This document shows, piece by piece, positions 1-4,004 of a stretch of 5,324 bases of DNA. The stretch covers positions 1 to 5,324 of the forward strand of contig JAGZRP010000071.1 in the NCBI GenBank assembly GCA_018381595.1. The letters run 5' to 3'. Position numbers and translations under genes: made by a program. Each line of letters begins with the position of its first letter. Positions within the stretch are counted from its first letter, which is position 1. This DNA comes from Bacillota bacterium (GTDB taxonomy: Bacteria; Bacillota_I; Bacilli_A; RF39; UBA660). The notes beneath the pieces were generated by a model, which did no database searches, was not told where the DNA came from, and was given only the letters and a program-made list of their open reading frames with translations.

Positions 1-1
1 T

Positions 2-106
2 GATTCTTTTAAAAACCAATTCAATATGGGTGATAAACTCGAGGTCAAGATGAAATGGTCTAGCAAATTTAGTGTTCACCCTATCAAATTATATAAGACA
101 AAGTAA
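2..106 (+). CDS. 3' end of an unrecognised plus-strand gene (partial)
   Basis: The frame is open from the window edge to a TAA at 104-106, giving 34 residues. It ends in a basic segment (KMKWSSKFSVHPIKLYKTK) containing two Lys-Trp-Ser/Phe-rich stretches. The codons include CTC, GAG and GTC, which are richer in GC than those of the operon next door. This argues mildly for real coding sequence of different origin rather than chance. There is no start codon context in view, so this would be the C-terminus of a gene that begins left of the window. It converges on the XRE/VanZ gene with only 9 bases between the two stop codons. I do not recognise the family. A 34-codon open frame can arise by chance, so confidence is moderate to low. 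Confidence 0.45.
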   Translation, partial: DSFKNQFNMGDKLEVKMKWSSKFSVHPIKLYKTK

Positions 107-136
107 AAGATAATTTTAGCGTGATTCATCTTTTTT
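105..136. terminator. Weak shared terminator between convergent genes
   Basis: AAAAGAT (105-111) can pair with ATCTTTT (128-134), and T135-T136 extend the T-run. The 16-base loop contains the stop codon of the minus-strand gene. The stem is AU-rich and the loop is long, so this is a weak candidate. It is the only inverted repeat I see between the two convergent stop codons. Confidence 0.3.
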
Positions 137-997
137 GATTCTTGTATATACCATATAAAATAACATCATACCAAATGTGCAAAGAATGAAATCGTCTATA
201 TCTAAAACACCAACTTTAAACACATATTGGAATAATTCTATTAATAAAATTATACCAAACGATAATATGAAATTTATTAGGAACTTTTTAACTTTAAATA
301 GTTCAATTAAGAAATATTCTAAAGGCATAAATATAAGTAAATTCCCAAATATATTTATCATAACCCCATATGTTGTTCCATTTTTAAATATATCAATTAT
401 TGATTTAAAAGGAATTAAATTATAACTATCAATGCTATTGTATCTAGCAAATACCACCATATTAAATAATAGAATTATATAATATATAAATACTATTACA
501 TGAGAAAGTTTTAAAACTTTCTTTTTATCTTCAATCTTTTCAACATAATTGTTACTATATATTTTATTACCAATTATTACAAATATAGAAGCAATAACTA
601 TAATGAATAATCTAATAAAATAATTAACTTCTATATTTGGATCATATTCAAATCTTAAATAAAATAAGAATGATAATATCGATAATGTATAAAAGAAAAT
701 AGTTAATTTAAATTGAAAATTATATTTATTTGATTTAGTTATTTCATGATATTCAATTAGTTGTTCTACATCATTTTTACTCTTTTTATTTTCTTCTCCA
801 TTTAATAATTCTGATACATCTATATTAAGTTCTTTAGACAGTGGAAGAAGTAAAGATATATCCGGAGTTCCTCTTCCTGTTTCCCATCTTGAAATAGCTT
901 TCTCAGTAACAAATAACTTTTCCGCTAATTCATCTTGAGTAATTCCTAATTCTTTCCTTTTTGTTTTTATAAAATTAGATATTTTATTTAGATCCAT
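116..997 (-). CDS. XRE-family HTH fused to a VanZ-like membrane domain
   Basis: This is a 293-residue protein. Residues 8-62 form a classic XRE/Cro-CI helix-turn-helix (ITQDELAEKLFVTEKAISRWETGRGTPD, split here as ITQDELAEKL and AISRWETGRGTPD), predicted to bind DNA. A charged linker at about 66-95 leads to some six hydrophobic segments (about 97-114, 126-143, 163-184, 211-232, 239-259, 267-285). The last 120 residues carry VanZ-like landmarks: NLIPF (193-197), NIFGNLLIFMPL (215-226), ELFQ (254-257) and DIDDF (266-270). VanZ-like proteins are linked to low-level teicoplanin resistance, but their biochemical action is unknown. The ATG at 997 follows GGTGAT with 4 bases between. The gene is third in an operon, 33 bases after the small membrane protein. 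I infer a membrane-tethered regulator; its ligand and targets are unknown. Confidence 0.9.
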   Translation of the reverse strand: MDLNKISNFIKTKRKELGITQDELAEKLFVTEKAISRWETGRGTPDISLLLPLSKELNIDVSELLNGEENKKSKNDVEQLIEYHEITKSNKYNFQFKLTIFFYTLSILSFLFYLRFEYDPNIEVNYFIRLFIIVIASIFVIIGNKIYSNNYVEKIEDKKKVLKLSHVIVFIYYIILLFNMVVFARYNSIDSYNLIPFKSIIDIFKNGTTYGVMINIFGNLLIFMPLEYFLIELFKVKKFLINFILSFGIILLIELFQYVFKVGVLDIDDFILCTFGMMLFYMVYTRIKKDESR

Positions 998-1030
998 TCA
1001 CATCACCAACCAATTTACATTTATGAGTAT

Positions 1031-1228
1031 TTAAATAATTATTGATAAACTTTTGTATTTTACTTTTTCTTGATACTTAATTAAGAATATTACATTTGGC
1101 ATTACTAATATAATCATCATTATGTGATACCAAAAATCATTCATTATTAAGCTTCTAAATAGTAGATTATATATAACAAATAAGGATGTTATTATAAGAA
1201 TATCATTATTTATTATCTTATTTTTCAT
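1031..1228 (-). CDS. Small two-helix membrane protein, unknown function
   Basis: This 65-residue protein is almost entirely two hydrophobic helices, about residues 9-27 (ILIITSLFVIYNLLF) and 32-52 (FWYHIMMIILVMPNVIFLI). A short polar N-terminus and a basic tail (KYQEKVKYK) flank them. The ATG lies 9 bases after the stop codon of the DUF5412-like gene. Only a weak GTGA precedes it, which suggests translational coupling to the upstream gene rather than an independent ribosome site. The XRE/VanZ gene follows 33 bases downstream. I recognise no family. Small membrane proteins next to membrane-anchored regulators can act as partners or sensors, but here that is inference from position only. Its chance of being real rests on the tight operon spacing and the clean helix-loop-helix hydrophobicity. 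Confidence 0.65.
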   Translation of the reverse strand: MKNKIINNDILIITSLFVIYNLLFRSLIMNDFWYHIMMIILVMPNVIFLIKYQEKVKYKSLSIII

Positions 1229-1237
1229 AATTTCACG

Positions 1238-1927
1238 TTAACTAAAGTCATATAGTTTATTTGTAATCATTATTTTCTTTATATATTCATAATCAGTTCT
1301 ATTTAGTTCACTCATTTTATCACCATCTATCAAATACATTTTATTATTATCAATTTTAAGGTAATAGTCATTCACTGTATTCTTTCCAAAATCTACAATT
1401 TTAAATGTAAAATCATAATCATTATAAGAATTGTTTTTATTAAAAATGAATATACTAGTAGCCTCTTCATTTATATAGTTCGCTTCCATTCCGTCAAGTT
1501 TATATTCATATTTATCTTTATTAATTAAGAACATAGATTTATAAGCATCAATACTATACAGCCTAAATGCCTTATCATAATCATAGCCACTATATTTATC
1601 TGTATGTATGTTTAATGTTTTTTGATTTATAAAAACATTTTCATTATTAATCCAATAAACAAATGATACACTCTCATGATAACCAGAATATATTTTTTTA
1701 CATTTATCATTTTTATCACATAAATCAGCGATTATTTCAAAATCAACTGTTGCACCACAATTTCTTAAATATGTTTTTATTGTATATTCTCCATTTGGTG
1801 ATTTAACTAATTCCATTAGATTTTTGCTACAGGTATCAACACCAAAGATGAAAATAGTTCCAACAAAAATAATAATAAACCATAAACAAATAAATGTTAC
1901 AATTGCTCCAAATATTTTCATAAACAT
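1238..1927 (-). CDS. DUF5412-like membrane-anchored protein
   Basis: The protein has 229 residues with one N-terminal hydrophobic segment (about 5-29) and no lipobox, so it is probably anchored with its bulk outside the cell. Residues 43-105 resemble the DUF5412 pattern as I remember it: SPNGEY (43-48), CGATVDFEI (57-65), a KKIYSGYHES stretch (77-86) and WINNENVFIN (92-101) before the LNI strand. The function of that family is unknown. Cysteines 33, 57, 70 and 76 all fall in the presumed exterior part and could form two disulfides. The rest (110-229) is rich in Tyr, Asp and Asn and is unrecognised. The ATG at 1927 is preferred over the ATG two codons in because AAGGA lies 6 bases upstream. 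It is the first gene of the three-gene operon, directly behind a plausible promoter. The family call is from memory and not searched. Confidence 0.8.
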   Translation of the reverse strand: MFMKIFGAIVTFICLWFIIIFVGTIFIFGVDTCSKNLMELVKSPNGEYTIKTYLRNCGATVDFEIIADLCDKNDKCKKIYSGYHESVSFVYWINNENVFINQKTLNIHTDKYSGYDYDKAFRLYSIDAYKSMFLINKDKYEYKLDGMEANYINEEATSIFIFNKNNSYNDYDFTFKIVDFGKNTVNDYYLKIDNNKMYLIDGDKMSELNRTDYEYIKKIMITNKLYDFS

Positions 1928-1933
1928 AAAAAT

Positions 1934-1938
1934 TCCTT
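1934..1938 (-). promoter_or_regulatory. Ribosome-binding site of the DUF5412-like gene
   Basis: AAGGA reads on the minus strand with 6 bases (ATTTTT) to the ATG at 1927. The alternative ATG at 1921 would be 12 bases away, so this site decides the start. Confidence 0.7.
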
Positions 1939-1949
1939 CTTTCTAAAAC

Positions 1950-1961
1950 CATAATATTATG
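1950..1961. promoter_or_regulatory. 12-bp palindrome over the -10 box; possible operator
   Basis: CATAATATTATG is a perfect self-complementary 12-mer covering the putative -10 hexamer of the operon. XRE-type repressors bind short dyads over or near promoters, and the third gene of this operon encodes an XRE domain, so autoregulation is plausible. AT-rich palindromes of this size do occur by chance, which limits confidence. Confidence 0.3.
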
Positions 1962-1979
1962 AATATTAAAAGAAGTCAC
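1951..1979 (-). promoter_or_regulatory. Promoter of the DUF5412/XRE-VanZ operon
   Basis: On the minus strand, GTGACT (1979-1974, four of six matches to TTGACA) and TATTAT (1956-1951, five of six to TATAAT) are separated by exactly 17 bases. Transcription would start near 1944, giving a very short leader of about 17 bases ahead of the ATG. The -10 box lies inside a perfect 12-bp palindrome, so it may be the site of control. Confidence 0.5.
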
Positions 1980-2060
1980 CCTATGAATCGTAGGATTTCA
2001 TTTTCTATAACAATTAAATATTTTAAATCATAAAAAAGTATGGTATATGTTATAGCAATG

Positions 2061-2151
2061 GATGATTTATATATCATCTCCACTTGGAGAAAAGTTGTGT
2101 ACTTACTCAACTACGGCTCTATTTAAAAATGATGTTAAACTCTGTCGAGTT
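2061..2151. repeat. Cluster of four short inverted repeats, function unknown
   Basis: Four dyads follow one another in 91 bases: GATGAT/ATCATC (2061-2066 with 2073-2078), TCTCCA/TGGAGA (2077-2082 with 2085-2090, 2-base gap), AGTTG/CAACT (2093-2097 with 2108-2112) and AACTC/GAGTT (2138-2142 with 2147-2151). On the plus strand the last is followed by CGATTTTTAT, a weak terminator-like tail. Together with the operon promoter and the SWIM-gene terminator, these account for the 248-base gap at 1928-2175, where I see no convincing gene. The cluster could be a small structured RNA, an operator cluster, or chance in AT-rich DNA. Confidence 0.25.
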
Positions 2152-2161
2152 CGATTTTTAT

Positions 2162-2188
2162 ATTAAAAGTTGGATTTAATATCCAACT
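2162..2188 (-). terminator. Intrinsic terminator overlapping the stop of the SWIM gene
   Basis: AGTTGGAT (2168-2175) and ATCCAACT (2181-2188) form a perfect 8-bp stem with a 5-base loop. Read on the minus strand, the stem is followed by TTTTAATA, a short broken T-tract. The TAA stop codon of the SWIM gene lies in the loop. No T-tract follows on the plus strand, so the orientation fits termination of the SWIM gene. Confidence 0.55.
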
Positions 2189-2628
2189 CTATCTCTAATA
2201 AAATTATCGTACAGCCAGTCTACTTGTAATAAACATTCTAAAAGAGCTTCTTCTAATTCTTTTTTAGACATTGATTTAATATGTTTTCGCATCTTTATTT
2301 CTAATTCTTGTTCATATTCTTCAACAGCTCTATTATGCTCATCAATTTCTTCCAAAAATTGTTTTGCTTTTTCAGGAAATATTTCAAAATATAGTGTTAC
2401 CATATGTTTACAAATAATTTTGGTCCCTTCAGCATGAGGACAATTACAATGTGAGCTCTTTTTAGGATGCTCTATATCAATAGTAACATCATATATCTTA
2501 TTATTTCCCTTAACTTTTCCATGGTATATAGAACCTTCTACTTTTTGAAAAGAAAGAACCCTTTTTTCTTTAAAATAATCATAAGCCCTAAATTGAGATT
2601 GTAACCTTGCACTTCTATATAATTCCAT
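2176..2628 (-). CDS. Small stand-alone SWIM zinc-finger protein
   Basis: The protein has 150 residues. Its SWIM zinc finger is clear: C61-x-C63, then nine residues, then C73-x-H75 (CNCPHAEGTKIICKH). It is preceded by a beta-rich segment, about 24-52 (VLSFQKVEGSIYHGKV, YDVTIDI), typical of the SWIM N-flank in Bacillota. Residues 84-150 are helical and charged (EKAKQFLEEIDEHNRAVEEY) and could be a coiled coil or partner-binding arm. SWIM fingers bind DNA or proteins. In bacteria they often belong to much larger proteins with SNF2-type helicases, but no helicase is visible here. The ATG at 2628 is preceded by GGTGATC with 4 bases between, and an in-frame TGA lies 6 bases upstream of the ATG, so no earlier start is possible. 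Its promoter is separate from that of the HTH gene upstream. Its role is unknown. Confidence 0.88.
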   Translation of the reverse strand: MELYRSARLQSQFRAYDYFKEKRVLSFQKVEGSIYHGKVKGNNKIYDVTIDIEHPKKSSHCNCPHAEGTKIICKHMVTLYFEIFPEKAKQFLEEIDEHNRAVEEYEQELEIKMRKHIKSMSKKELEEALLECLLQVDWLYDNFIRDRVGY

Positions 2629-2632
2629 CCAT

Positions 2633-2639
2633 GATCACC
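2633..2639 (-). promoter_or_regulatory. Ribosome-binding site of the SWIM gene
   Basis: GGTGATC on the minus strand matches the 3' half of the canonical Bacillus SD (AAGGAGGTGATC). It ends 4 bases before the ATG at 2628, which is compatible spacing for this offset match. Confidence 0.6.
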
Positions 2640-2709
2640 ATTCATATTTCTAATTCACATACTACATTTTAACGCTTCCATATTCTTCATTTTAAATCAT
2701 TTTTCATTT

Positions 2710-2737
2710 TTTATATTCATACAAAGTAATATATCAA
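2710..2737 (-). promoter_or_regulatory. Putative promoter of the SWIM gene
   Basis: TTGATA (2737-2732, five of six matches to TTGACA) and TATAAA (2715-2710, five of six to TATAAT) are 16 bases apart. Transcription would start near 2703, leaving a leader of about 75 bases. The -35 begins just after the stop codon of the upstream HTH gene, so the SWIM gene may be transcribed alone or by read-through. Confidence 0.45.
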
Positions 2738-2745
2738 AATTACTT
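2724..2745 (-). terminator. Weak hairpin at the end of the HTH gene
   Basis: AAGTAAT and ATTACTT (2739-2745 and 2724-2730) form a 7-bp AU-rich stem with an 8-base loop, starting at the last sense codon and including the stop. The following TTGTATG is a poor T-tract, so at best this is a leaky terminator. It overlaps the -35 of the next promoter. Confidence 0.25.
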
Positions 2746-3060
2746 ATTTAGTTCCTTTAGTAAAGAAACTAAATCTACTTTCATCATTTCAAATTGTTTA
2801 ATGATAGTAGATAAACTATTTTCGATATTTTCAATCATAACTTCAGAAAGTTTACCATTTTTATAAGCAATTAGTCTATCTGCAATAATGTAATATGTCC
2901 AATTGTTAGAATACTCCTTTTTATGTGCAAATCCGATTGGTAGTTTATTATTTCTCATCCCAATGGATACAGCCATAGCAGGAATTCCTAAATAATCTCC
3001 TGCAATTTTGCATGTAATTTTCTTCATTTTTTTAATATTATCATCTGTATACTGTTTCAT
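2740..3060 (-). CDS. Small protein with phage/excisionase-like HTH
   Basis: The protein has 106 residues. Residues 15-60 fit a recurring phage and mobile-element pattern of an A-x-x-LG helix, then a V-x-x-G-M/L-R-x-x-x-LPIG turn, then an aromatic W-T-Y-Y-I strand: IAGDYLGIPAMAVSIGMRNN, KLPIGFAHK, NWTYYII. This pattern is usually read as a winged-helix/excisionase-like DNA-binding fold. Residues 71-106 look helical and may mediate dimerisation. A GTG at 3075 would add five residues, but the GGAGG with optimal 6-base spacing lies inside that extension, so the ATG at 3060 is the start. The gene has its own extended -10 promoter. No integrase, recombinase or other phage gene is in view, so it looks like an orphan or remnant of a mobile element. 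The fold assignment is by pattern only. Confidence 0.72.
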   Translation of the reverse strand: MKQYTDDNIKKMKKITCKIAGDYLGIPAMAVSIGMRNNKLPIGFAHKKEYSNNWTYYIIADRLIAYKNGKLSEVMIENIENSLSTIIKQFEMMKVDLVSLLKELNK

Positions 3061-3066
3061 TTTATC

Positions 3067-3071
3067 CCTCC
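3067..3071 (-). promoter_or_regulatory. Ribosome-binding site fixing the start of the HTH gene
   Basis: GGAGG on the minus strand is followed by GATAAA and then the ATG at 3060, the ideal spacing. Because it lies within codons of the longer GTG-initiated frame, it argues strongly for the shorter 106-residue product. Confidence 0.8.
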
Positions 3072-3086
3072 ACACTTTACATTTTC

Positions 3087-3095
3087 ATTGTAACA
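3087..3095 (-). promoter_or_regulatory. Extended -10 promoter of the HTH gene
   Basis: TGTTACAAT on the minus strand combines a TG extension with TACAAT (five of six matches to TATAAT). There is no good -35 at 16-18 bases, which the TG extension may offset. Transcription would start near 3080, about 9 bases before the GGAGG. Confidence 0.4.
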
Positions 3096-3104
3096 TAAAA
3101 TCAC

Positions 3105-3114
3105 TTAGGCCTAA
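3105..3114. repeat. Perfect palindrome TTAGGCCTAA
   Basis: This 10-bp palindrome, GC-rich at its core, lies between the acetyltransferase stop and the -10 of the HTH gene, roughly over the expected -35 position. It has no loop for a good hairpin and no proper T-tract, so an operator is more likely than a terminator. The evidence is position only. Confidence 0.3.
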
Positions 3115-3126
3115 TAAAAATGGTCA

Positions 3127-3516
3127 TCAATGCGATAAAAAACAATAAACACGATATTTTGAATCATATTCAAATCCTAACTTTTCTGCTAACCCTACAG
3201 AACTCATATTAGCTGCATCCCAACTAACTTTCTTTTTTTCTTTGAAACACTCCAAAATTAATTTTGCTGCCATTGCAGTTGCGATTCCTTTTCTTTGATA
3301 TTTTTCTTTTACCCTAATATTAACTTCAATCCCATCTTTATAAACAATATTAGAAGATGCTACTCCAACAATTTCATGATGATACATACAACAAAATCCA
3401 ATTCCATATGTTTCATAATCATCTGTAATATTCATGAATTTTTCTTCTTTAATTCTATTTGCTAAATCTATATCAATGGAAGACAATTCAAAATCATTTT
3501 CTAATTGATTTGCCAT
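3127..3516 (-). CDS. C-terminal GNAT catalytic half (129 residues)
   Basis: This fragment carries the acetyl-CoA-binding core. Motif A is IRVKEKYQRKGIATAMAAKL (67-86), with the Q-R-K-G-I-A pyrophosphate loop at 74-79. The family-typical SWDAANMSSVGLAEKLGF (98-115) and a closing Y-x-VY strand follow. ELSSIDIDLA near the N-terminus matches the ELxxID linker of ZmaR-like enzymes. The ATG at 3516 has no SD close by. The frame is open upstream of it to a TAA inside the A-run, and the upstream codons read as family sequence (TFQISKLEE). The ATG is therefore probably an internal methionine rather than a true start. If made alone, this half could still fold as a minimal GNAT domain, though it would lack the partner domain. 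Confidence 0.6.
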   Translation of the reverse strand: MANQLENDFELSSIDIDLANRIKEEKFMNITDDYETYGIGFCCMYHHEIVGVASSNIVYKDGIEVNIRVKEKYQRKGIATAMAAKLILECFKEKKKVSWDAANMSSVGLAEKLGFEYDSKYRVYCFLSH

Positions 3517-3521
3517 TTCTT

Positions 3522-3869
3522 CTAATTTTGAAATTTGAAACGTAGGATTTTTTTAATAGAATATCTATCATATTTCATAATATTATCTTGATACAGTTTC
3601 TCGATATCATCTTTCAAATTATCACTTGGTATTAATTGATACTCTTTGAAATTTTCATCGATGATCTTTTTCAATGTTTCACTTTCTATATTTCCACTGA
3701 TAAAGCAATAACTCCTCACCGTTAAAAAAGCAATCTTGGGATTTAAAATATTATCTACATAAGCAGTTCCCATCATACCATCAAGTACACTATTTCCCAT
3801 GAAAAATAAATGATTCTGAAAAAAGGGCTTTATCTTATTTAACTCATCGCTGTTTTCAATTTTATACAT
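3522..3869 (-). CDS. N-terminal half of the ZmaR-type GNAT (truncated)
   Basis: This fragment of 115 residues, from the ATG at 3869, matches the N-terminal domain of ZmaR-like acetyltransferases: a G-x-AYVDN-x-x-NPK-x-AFL stretch (about 34-49), then FISGN (about 56-60) and a Y-D-R-Y-S-I-K-K run just before the frameshift. After the A7 tract the frame reads only ILRFKFQN and stops at TAG 3522-3524, so the last eight residues are out-of-frame additions. AAGGAG (3884-3879) sits 6 bases before a GTG at 3872 and 9 bases before the ATG at 3869. Either could start, the ATG being preferred on codon type. Without the second half it lacks the acetyl-CoA site and should be inactive as an acetyltransferase. 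Confidence 0.6.
   Translation of the reverse strand: MYKIENSDELNKIKPFFQNHLFFMGNSVLDGMMGTAYVDNILNPKIAFLTVRSYCFISGNIESETLKKIIDENFKEYQLIPSDNLKDDIEKLYQDNIMKYDRYSIKKILRFKFQN
3548..3554 (-). other. A7 tract at the frameshift
   Basis: Seven A residues on the minus strand, within ATTAAAAAAATCC, mark where the two halves of the acetyltransferase part frame. A run of eight would restore one continuous gene. Homopolymers of this length are prone to replication slippage, polymerase slippage and -1 ribosomal slipping. Confidence 0.75.
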
Positions 3870-3878
3870 CACACATAT

Positions 3879-3884
3879 CTCCTT
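3879..3884 (-). promoter_or_regulatory. Ribosome-binding site of the GNAT gene
   Basis: AAGGAG on the minus strand lies 6 bases from the GTG at 3872 and 9 bases from the ATG at 3869. Its last base on the plus strand (3884) is also the first base of the adjoining palindrome. Confidence 0.65.
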
Positions 3885-3911
3885 ATACTTTTAATAACTA
3901 TTAAAAGTATA
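3884..3911. promoter_or_regulatory. Perfect 13+2+13 palindrome; candidate operator
   Basis: TATACTTTTAATA (3884-3896) and TATTAAAAGTATA (3899-3911) are exact reverse complements separated by AC. The arm distal to the gene supplies TATACT on the minus strand (3911-3906, five of six matches to TATAAT), a likely -10 box for the acetyltransferase. The near arm abuts its SD. The -35 region is poor. If transcription starts near 3899, only half of the dyad is transcribed, so a DNA operator is more likely than an RNA hairpin. By symmetry a TATACT also faces the plus strand. Confidence 0.55.
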
Positions 3912-3942
3912 CTATATTTTCATTGTTTTTCCTATTCCCAAT

Positions 3943-3972
3943 AAAAAAAGTTTGAATGATTCAAACTTTTTT
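3943..3972. terminator. Bidirectional intrinsic terminator after the amidohydrolase
   Basis: GTTTGAA (3950-3956) and TTCAAAC (3960-3966) pair around a TGA loop, flanked by A7 (3943-3949) and T6 (3967-3972). Both strands therefore show a stem followed by a T-tract. It begins 32 bases after the amidohydrolase stop codon on the minus strand. It should separate that gene from the acetyltransferase promoter. Confidence 0.85.
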
Positions 3973-3976
3973 CGTG

Positions 3977-3989
3977 TTTCACAGTGAAA
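3977..3989. repeat. TTTCAC-A-GTGAAA dyad in the amidohydrolase 3' end
   Basis: This perfect 6+1+6 inverted repeat lies between the amidohydrolase stop and its terminator. The one-base gap is too small for a standard hairpin loop, so on RNA the stem would be 5 bp at most. It could be a protein-binding dyad or coincidence. Confidence 0.25.
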
Positions 3990-4004
3990 AGAAAATCCAT
4001 GGTT

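Larger units (their letters stand above)
3127..3872 (-). pseudogene. ZmaR-type GNAT acetyltransferase, split by a frameshift
   Basis: Two adjacent frames on the same strand hold the two halves of one GNAT N-acetyltransferase of the type related to the zwittermicin-resistance protein ZmaR (PF12746-like). The N-terminal half ends at TAG 3522-3524 and the C-terminal half opens further upstream, so the two frames overlap. In the A7 run at 3548-3554 (minus strand ATT-AAA-AAA-ATC), inserting one A gives AAA-AAA-AAT-CCT and joins RYSIKK to NPTFQISKLEEMANQLE, then FELSSID. This is just what the family shows at the domain boundary. The rebuilt product would be 248 residues, close to the usual 250-270. 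The span of 746 bases is 3n+2, consistent with exactly one lost base. Causes could be mutation, phase variation, rescue by slippage at the A-run, or sequencing error. The acceptor substrate of the enzyme is unknown. Confidence 0.82.

Noticed and set aside
177..425. 82-codon plus-strand open frame
   Set aside because: It lies entirely opposite the XRE/VanZ gene, whose HTH and VanZ motifs are clear. It has no ribosome-binding site or family resemblance, so it is a shadow in AT-rich DNA.
1973..2000. CCTA...TAGG hairpin near 1980 as a terminator
   Set aside because: The stem is only 4 bp with a 7-base loop and mismatches beyond, and it overlaps the operon promoter.
1976..2077. 33-residue minus-strand open frame ending beside the operon promoter
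   Set aside because: GGAG abuts the ATG with no spacing, the frame runs into the -35 box, and the sequence resembles random AT-rich translation.
2040..2126. 28-codon plus-strand open frame starting MVYVIAMDD
   Set aside because: There is no SD upstream, it is short, and it overlaps the dyad cluster. I see nothing to separate it from chance.
2740..3075. Longer form of the HTH protein from GTG at 3075
   Set aside because: The added five codons contain the ideal GGAGG for the ATG at 3060, and no SD precedes the GTG.
3127..3872. Two independent genes rather than one split acetyltransferase
   Set aside because: The second half has no SD, its frame extends upstream with family-like residues, and one inserted A yields a protein of expected length with a normal domain junction.
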